This document shows, one piece after another, positions 5,632-5,803 of a stretch of 5,803 nucleotides of DNA. The notes under the pieces are model-generated. The model had not been told where the DNA came from. It saw only the letters and a list, made by a program, of their open reading frames with translations, and searched no databases. Origin of the DNA: Inquilinus sp. (GTDB lineage Bacteria > Pseudomonadota > Alphaproteobacteria > DSM-16000 > Inquilinaceae); assembly GCA_013003675.1 (NCBI GenBank), contig JABDIP010000203.1, forward strand, positions 1 to 5,803, read 5' to 3'. A program made the translations under genes and the position numbers. The number at the start of each line of letters is the position of its first letter. The first letter of the stretch is position 1.

Positions 5632-5803
5632 TCAACTCGCGTTCAGGCGGTCGCGCAGCTGCTTGCCGGTCTTGAAGAACGGGATGAATTTGCGCGCGAC
5701 GTGAACCGACTCGCCGGTGCGCGGATTTCGCCCGATTCGGGCGCCGCGCTCCTTCACCGAAAAGGCACCGAAGCCGCGCAGTTCGACGCGCTGGCCCTGA
5801 GAC
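5632..5803 (-). CDS. ihfB: Integration host factor subunit beta, C-terminal part only
   Basis: Only the last 56 residues are in the window; the 5' end lies beyond the right edge, and TGA is at 5632-5634. The visible part starts at 'GQRVELRGFGAFSV', the beta-sheet body of the HU/IHF fold, and continues with 'GRNPRTGE', the arm that inserts its Pro into the minor groove. It then has 'PFFKTGKQLRDRLN', the C-terminal helix. The 'PFFKTGK' tail is characteristic of IHF-beta rather than IHF-alpha or HU. IHF-beta pairs with IHF-alpha to bend DNA at specific sites in recombination, replication and transcription control. The following lapA-like gene fits the common ihfB-lapA order. About 100 bp separates the two, with no clear terminator, so read-through into the downstream unit is possible. 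Confidence 0.95.
   Translation of the reverse strand, partial: SQGQRVELRGFGAFSVKERGARIGRNPRTGESVHVARKFIPFFKTGKQLRDRLNAS

Overview
The window is GC-rich, densely coding DNA. It looks like a chromosomal segment of an alphaproteobacterium, plausibly Rhodospirillales-like. The reasons are the order ihfB then lapA upstream of trpF, the 'GGNG' loop in TrpF, the IHF-beta tail, and the use of GTG starts with very short intergenic gaps. The taxon is an inference from these traits; no database was searched.

Layout: one partial gene lies on the + strand at the left edge (1-479). It encodes an integral membrane protein resembling the YqaA/DedA (VTT) family. Everything else is on the - strand and reads right to left: ihfB (partial, 5632-5803), lapA-like (5120-5530), an ornithine cyclodeaminase/mu-crystallin family reductase (4168-5103), an N-acylglucosamine 2-epimerase (AGE) family sugar epimerase/isomerase (2997-4163), a monomeric-sarcosine-oxidase-type flavoprotein (1860-2990), pyrF (1138-1863) and trpF (466-1134). 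The + strand gene and trpF converge and overlap by 14 bp at their 3' ends.

From lapA to trpF the gaps are 16, 4, 6, -4 (ATGA overlap) and 3 bp, so these six genes almost certainly form one transcription unit. ihfB, 101 bp upstream, may read into it. The ends of the unit are housekeeping: nucleoid/DNA architecture (IHF-beta), envelope (LapA), pyrimidine biosynthesis (PyrF) and tryptophan biosynthesis (TrpF). The middle holds three catabolic or salvage-type enzymes: an imine/amino-acid reductase, a sugar epimerase and a covalent-flavin amine oxidase. They look like a metabolic insert in an otherwise conserved neighbourhood.

No RNA gene, CRISPR array, insertion sequence, attachment site or convincing intrinsic terminator was seen. 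No new defence or mobile system is visible. The most interesting points are the three-enzyme insert, the likely loss of the cyclodeaminase acid residue in the OCD-family protein, and trpF ending the unit without trpB and trpA behind it.
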